Positions 61,863 to 64,000 of a stretch of 64,000 nucleotides of DNA are shown piece after piece (the stretch's first letter is position 1; the number at the start of each line of letters is the position of its first letter). A model generated the notes under the pieces. The model ran no database searches. It saw nothing but the letters and a program-made list of their open reading frames with translations, and was not told the DNA's origin. The translations under genes and the position numbers were made by a program. Source of the stretch: Lachnospiraceae bacterium (GTDB taxonomy: Bacteria > Bacillota > Clostridia > Lachnospirales > Lachnospiraceae); the NCBI GenBank assembly GCA_017463255.1, contig JAFTPP010000034.1, positions 142,235-206,234 on the forward strand, read 5' to 3'.

Positions 61863-63617
61863 ATGTTTATGAATGACGGCTCCGTAAGAATACCTGCAAA
61901 AGAAAAAATCATATTGGCCATATTATTACTTGTTATTGTGGTTACGGGTATCTGGTATGGAAATAAAAAAGACGGGCTCATCTTAGATGAAGTATATACC
62001 TACGGGTTTGCTAACAGTAATTACCTTGCATATTTGGAGCGTGGTGATGAAGGATATACTCAGGAAAGTTTTATGCTGGAATATGGCGCCGGCAATAATG
62101 TGATAGATTTGGTTAAAAACCTGTGGAAAGATATGGGAATATTGATTGACGCTAAATTTGAATTAAAAGCGACGCCCATTTACCAAGCATATCTGGATAT
62201 GAAACAAACACAAATTGATAATCAGAAAACATCCTGGTTATCCGGACAATATTTTGCTGATTATTTGGCAGTGGAAGAAGGAACCGGTTTCAATTATGGA
62301 TCCGTGTATATGAATCAGCGTGCGGACGTTCATCCTCCGCTTTATTATATTTTACTGCATACAGTAAGTTCTTTTTTTGAAGGGATATTTTCTAAGTGGT
62401 TTGCATTCGGAATTAACTTAATTATATTGTTGGCAACACTGCTTGTAATCTATGTTATGGTGCGAAGAAGTTTCGGAAGTGGCTTTTTGGCACTTGCCAC
62501 GGTAGCTGTTTATGGATTAAGTACAGGATTTTTCTCCAGTCTTATTTTTTTCAGAATGTATGCGCTCCTTACACTGTGGACGGTTCTTTTGTGTTATTTC
62601 CATTTATATATGAAAGAAAAGAATTGGGAATTTACACGTAAAAGAAAATTCGCTCTTATTGCAATTGTTGTGTTAGGATATTATACCCAGTATTACTTTA
62701 TTATTTATGCTTTCTTTATGGCGTTGGTGGCTTCTGCTATCCTTGCAAGAAGAAAGAATTATAAAGTGTTGTGGTGTTATATCAGGCAATACTTGTATGC
62801 AGCAGTGATAGGGCTTATCATCTGGCCGTTTTCGATTTCTCATATCTTTTTTGGGTATAGAGGAACAAGAGCAACGGAAACCATGAAAAATATAAAAGGA
62901 TTGCTTGGTAATATTCATGCCACATTAGTATCTATGAATAAGTCCAACTTTGCGGAGTCCACAGTATATCTTTATGTGGCACTTATTATAGGAATTGTGA
63001 CATTTCTGGTATTTACCTTCCTTATTAAGAAGGATAAAGAAAAACGGGATCTTGCAAAATATGGGATTCTCTTTTTACCGGTACTTTTATATGTGATTGC
63101 CATGGCATGGGTAAATGATGTTCATGTAGAAAGATATGTGTTAAACATTTTCCCCCTTGTTTCCGTATATTTGGTTGCACTGATTTGGTTTTGGAGTAAA
63201 AAACTCAAAGAAAAAGCAAGCCCTTGTGCAGCCATCGTATTGGCGTTCATAGTGGTGGCAGGAAGTCCATTGCTTACATCACCTAACTATCTGACTGATT
63301 TGGCAACCATTCCGGAAGATGTTCCTGAGAATGTGACTTGCGTTTATGTTATGGGAGATGGAAATATTTGTGAGCACACCAAAGACGCGCCGGCATTGGG
63401 CCAATATGACAGGGTAGCAATTCTGCATGTAAGGGACTTGGAGTTTTTAAAAAGTTACGAGTACCAAGACGGAGATTCCGTTATGATATATTTAAGCTGG
63501 GCTTTGGATCAGGATGCAGTAATAGAAACAATTATTGACTATATGGACATAGAACACCTGAGCATGCAATACAGTGTTATTGATACAGGCTACTATTTAA
63601 GAAGGTTATATCAATAA
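61863..63617 (+). CDS. GT-C-type membrane glycosyltransferase (GT39/PMT-like)
   Basis: Protein of 584 residues, GGGAGG 6 bases before the ATG. About ten membrane segments. An acidic motif in the first outside loop (GLILDEVYTYGFANSNY) and ADVHPPLYYILLH about residue 158 are the pattern of lipid-phosphate-sugar dependent glycosyltransferases. The last 110 residues are a soluble outside part. Donor and acceptor are unknown; family knowledge suggests use of a polyprenyl-phosphate sugar to decorate cell-surface polymer or protein. Single gene between a tRNA and the rRNA-type promoter region. Confidence 0.72.
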   Translation: MFMNDGSVRIPAKEKIILAILLLVIVVTGIWYGNKKDGLILDEVYTYGFANSNYLAYLERGDEGYTQESFMLEYGAGNNVIDLVKNLWKDMGILIDAKFELKATPIYQAYLDMKQTQIDNQKTSWLSGQYFADYLAVEEGTGFNYGSVYMNQRADVHPPLYYILLHTVSSFFEGIFSKWFAFGINLIILLATLLVIYVMVRRSFGSGFLALATVAVYGLSTGFFSSLIFFRMYALLTLWTVLLCYFHLYMKEKNWEFTRKRKFALIAIVVLGYYTQYYFIIYAFFMALVASAILARRKNYKVLWCYIRQYLYAAVIGLIIWPFSISHIFFGYRGTRATETMKNIKGLLGNIHATLVSMNKSNFAESTVYLYVALIIGIVTFLVFTFLIKKDKEKRDLAKYGILFLPVLLYVIAMAWVNDVHVERYVLNIFPLVSVYLVALIWFWSKKLKEKASPCAAIVLAFIVVAGSPLLTSPNYLTDLATIPEDVPENVTCVYVMGDGNICEHTKDAPALGQYDRVAILHVRDLEFLKSYEYQDGDSVMIYLSWALDQDAVIETIIDYMDIEHLSMQYSVIDTGYYLRRLYQ

Positions 63618-63663
63618 TGTTCCTATTAAGTGATTAAAATTAAAAATTAAGTCAAAAATTTAA

Positions 63664-63692
63664 TTGACAAGTAAAATATCAGGTGATATTAT
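63664..63692 (+). promoter_or_regulatory. Promoter P1 upstream of the probable rRNA operon
   Basis: Perfect TTGACA (63664-63669), 17-bp spacer, TATTAT (63687-63692), in the region after the glycosyltransferase gene. Confidence 0.75.
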
Positions 63693-63699
63693 GAAAGTC

Positions 63700-63722
63700 C
63701 ACCGCTTCAAAACCAAGCGGTG
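63700..63722 (+). repeat. Hairpin just after promoter P1
   Basis: Perfect 8-bp stem CACCGCTT (63700-63707) and AAGCGGTG (63715-63722) with 7-base loop, without a T-run. It would lie at the very 5' end of a P1 transcript. Confidence 0.6.
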
Positions 63723-63789
63723 ACGGCTATGCAGAAAATTAAGTATGATTGTTCGGATAAAAAAACAAAAAAATATTTAAAAAAACTGC

Positions 63790-63818
63790 TTGACGTATAA
63801 AAGTGCTTGTGATAATAT
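63790..63818 (+). promoter_or_regulatory. Promoter P2 upstream of the probable rRNA operon
   Basis: TTGACG (63790-63795), 17-bp spacer, TAATAT (63813-63818). An A/T-rich stretch (63761-63786) just upstream resembles an UP element, as in rRNA promoters. Confidence 0.78.
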
Positions 63819-63824
63819 AGCACT

Positions 63825-64000
63825 GTTGCGTGTCTGAGTGAATGAAGAAAACGCAACACTGAACCTTGAAAATCATCTGTTAAAAAAGAACAGATAAACA
63901 GTAATGCAACCCTGAAAATTTTCTCAAACAAATTTTTAGGGTTAACCAACCCGAAGCAAGATGAAAGTCTTGCGACAATTCGAAAGAGATTTCGAGCAAA
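63825..64000 (+). ncRNA. Probable leader of an rRNA operon (16S gene outside the window)
   Basis: No reading frame of note. It contains the hairpin GTTGCGT/ACGCAAC (63825-63831, 63851-63857), ATCTGTT/AACAGAT (about 63874-63895) and CCCTGAAAATTTT/AAATTTTTAGGG (about 63911-63941), plus GAACCTTGAAAATC, a leader motif seen before 16S genes in Lachnospiraceae. The window ends before any 16S sequence, so this is inferred from tandem strong promoters and structure. Confidence 0.55.

Overview
This window looks like the replication-origin-proximal side of a chromosome from a low-GC anaerobic Firmicute, most likely a gut Lachnospiraceae (Clostridia). Four things point that way: the gene order yidD-yidC-jag-mnmE-mnmG-rsmG followed by parA-parB with parS sites; Lachnospiraceae-type conserved genes (DUF4446, DUF3881); strong AGGAGG ribosome binding sites with frequent TTG and GTG starts; and the glycan-uptake systems with YesM/YesN regulators. 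This is inference from gene content; no database search was run.

Region by region. 1-6.4 kb: membrane insertase, RNA-binding and tRNA/rRNA-modification genes, all on the + strand. 6.4-9.2 kb: a hydrolase on the minus strand, then a DegS/DegU-like two-component pair. 9.2-15.1 kb: a parS cluster, parAB, DUF4446, an HD-GYP protein, serS, DUF3881 and tRNA-Arg. 15.1-20 kb: a GGDEF-EAL protein, an exonuclease, phosphatidylserine decarboxylase and a metallophosphoesterase. 20-40.5 kb: a glycan locus. It holds a GH31 alpha-xylosidase, YesM and YesN regulators, two permeases, two solute-binding lipoproteins, YesL, a GH29 alpha-L-fucosidase, a GH42 beta-galactosidase, a DUF4867-like protein, a fucose-isomerase-family enzyme and a XylB-type kinase. 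The three exoglycosidases match, in order, the linkages of a fucosylated xyloglucan side chain (Fuc-Gal-Xyl). 40.5-43.7 kb: a D,D-carboxypeptidase, trmB and a PadR/membrane-protein pair.

43.8-55.2 kb is the most unusual part. An AgrA/AgrC-like pair (LytTR regulator plus GHKL kinase) is followed by a 49-codon small ORF, starting at TTG, that resembles the AgrD autoinducer precursor. Then come two orphan lipoproteins and three large paralogous lipoproteins, each an N-terminal propeller-like region joined to a substrate-binding domain, with no permease genes nearby. Two of these three genes are preceded by the same 48-bp sequence. It contains a 9-bp direct repeat with a 12-bp spacer, the geometry of LytTR binding sites, each 42 bp upstream of a -10-like hexamer. 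I read this as a candidate peptide quorum-sensing regulon. No agrB gene is visible.

55.2-64 kb: lspA and an ABC-F ATPase, a GH43 glycosidase, a stretch with three successive inverted repeats, a two-subunit iron-sulfur fumarase, a PlsC-like acyltransferase, tRNA-Ser, a GT-C membrane glycosyltransferase, and finally tandem strong promoters with a structured leader, probably the start of an rRNA operon whose 16S gene lies just outside the window.
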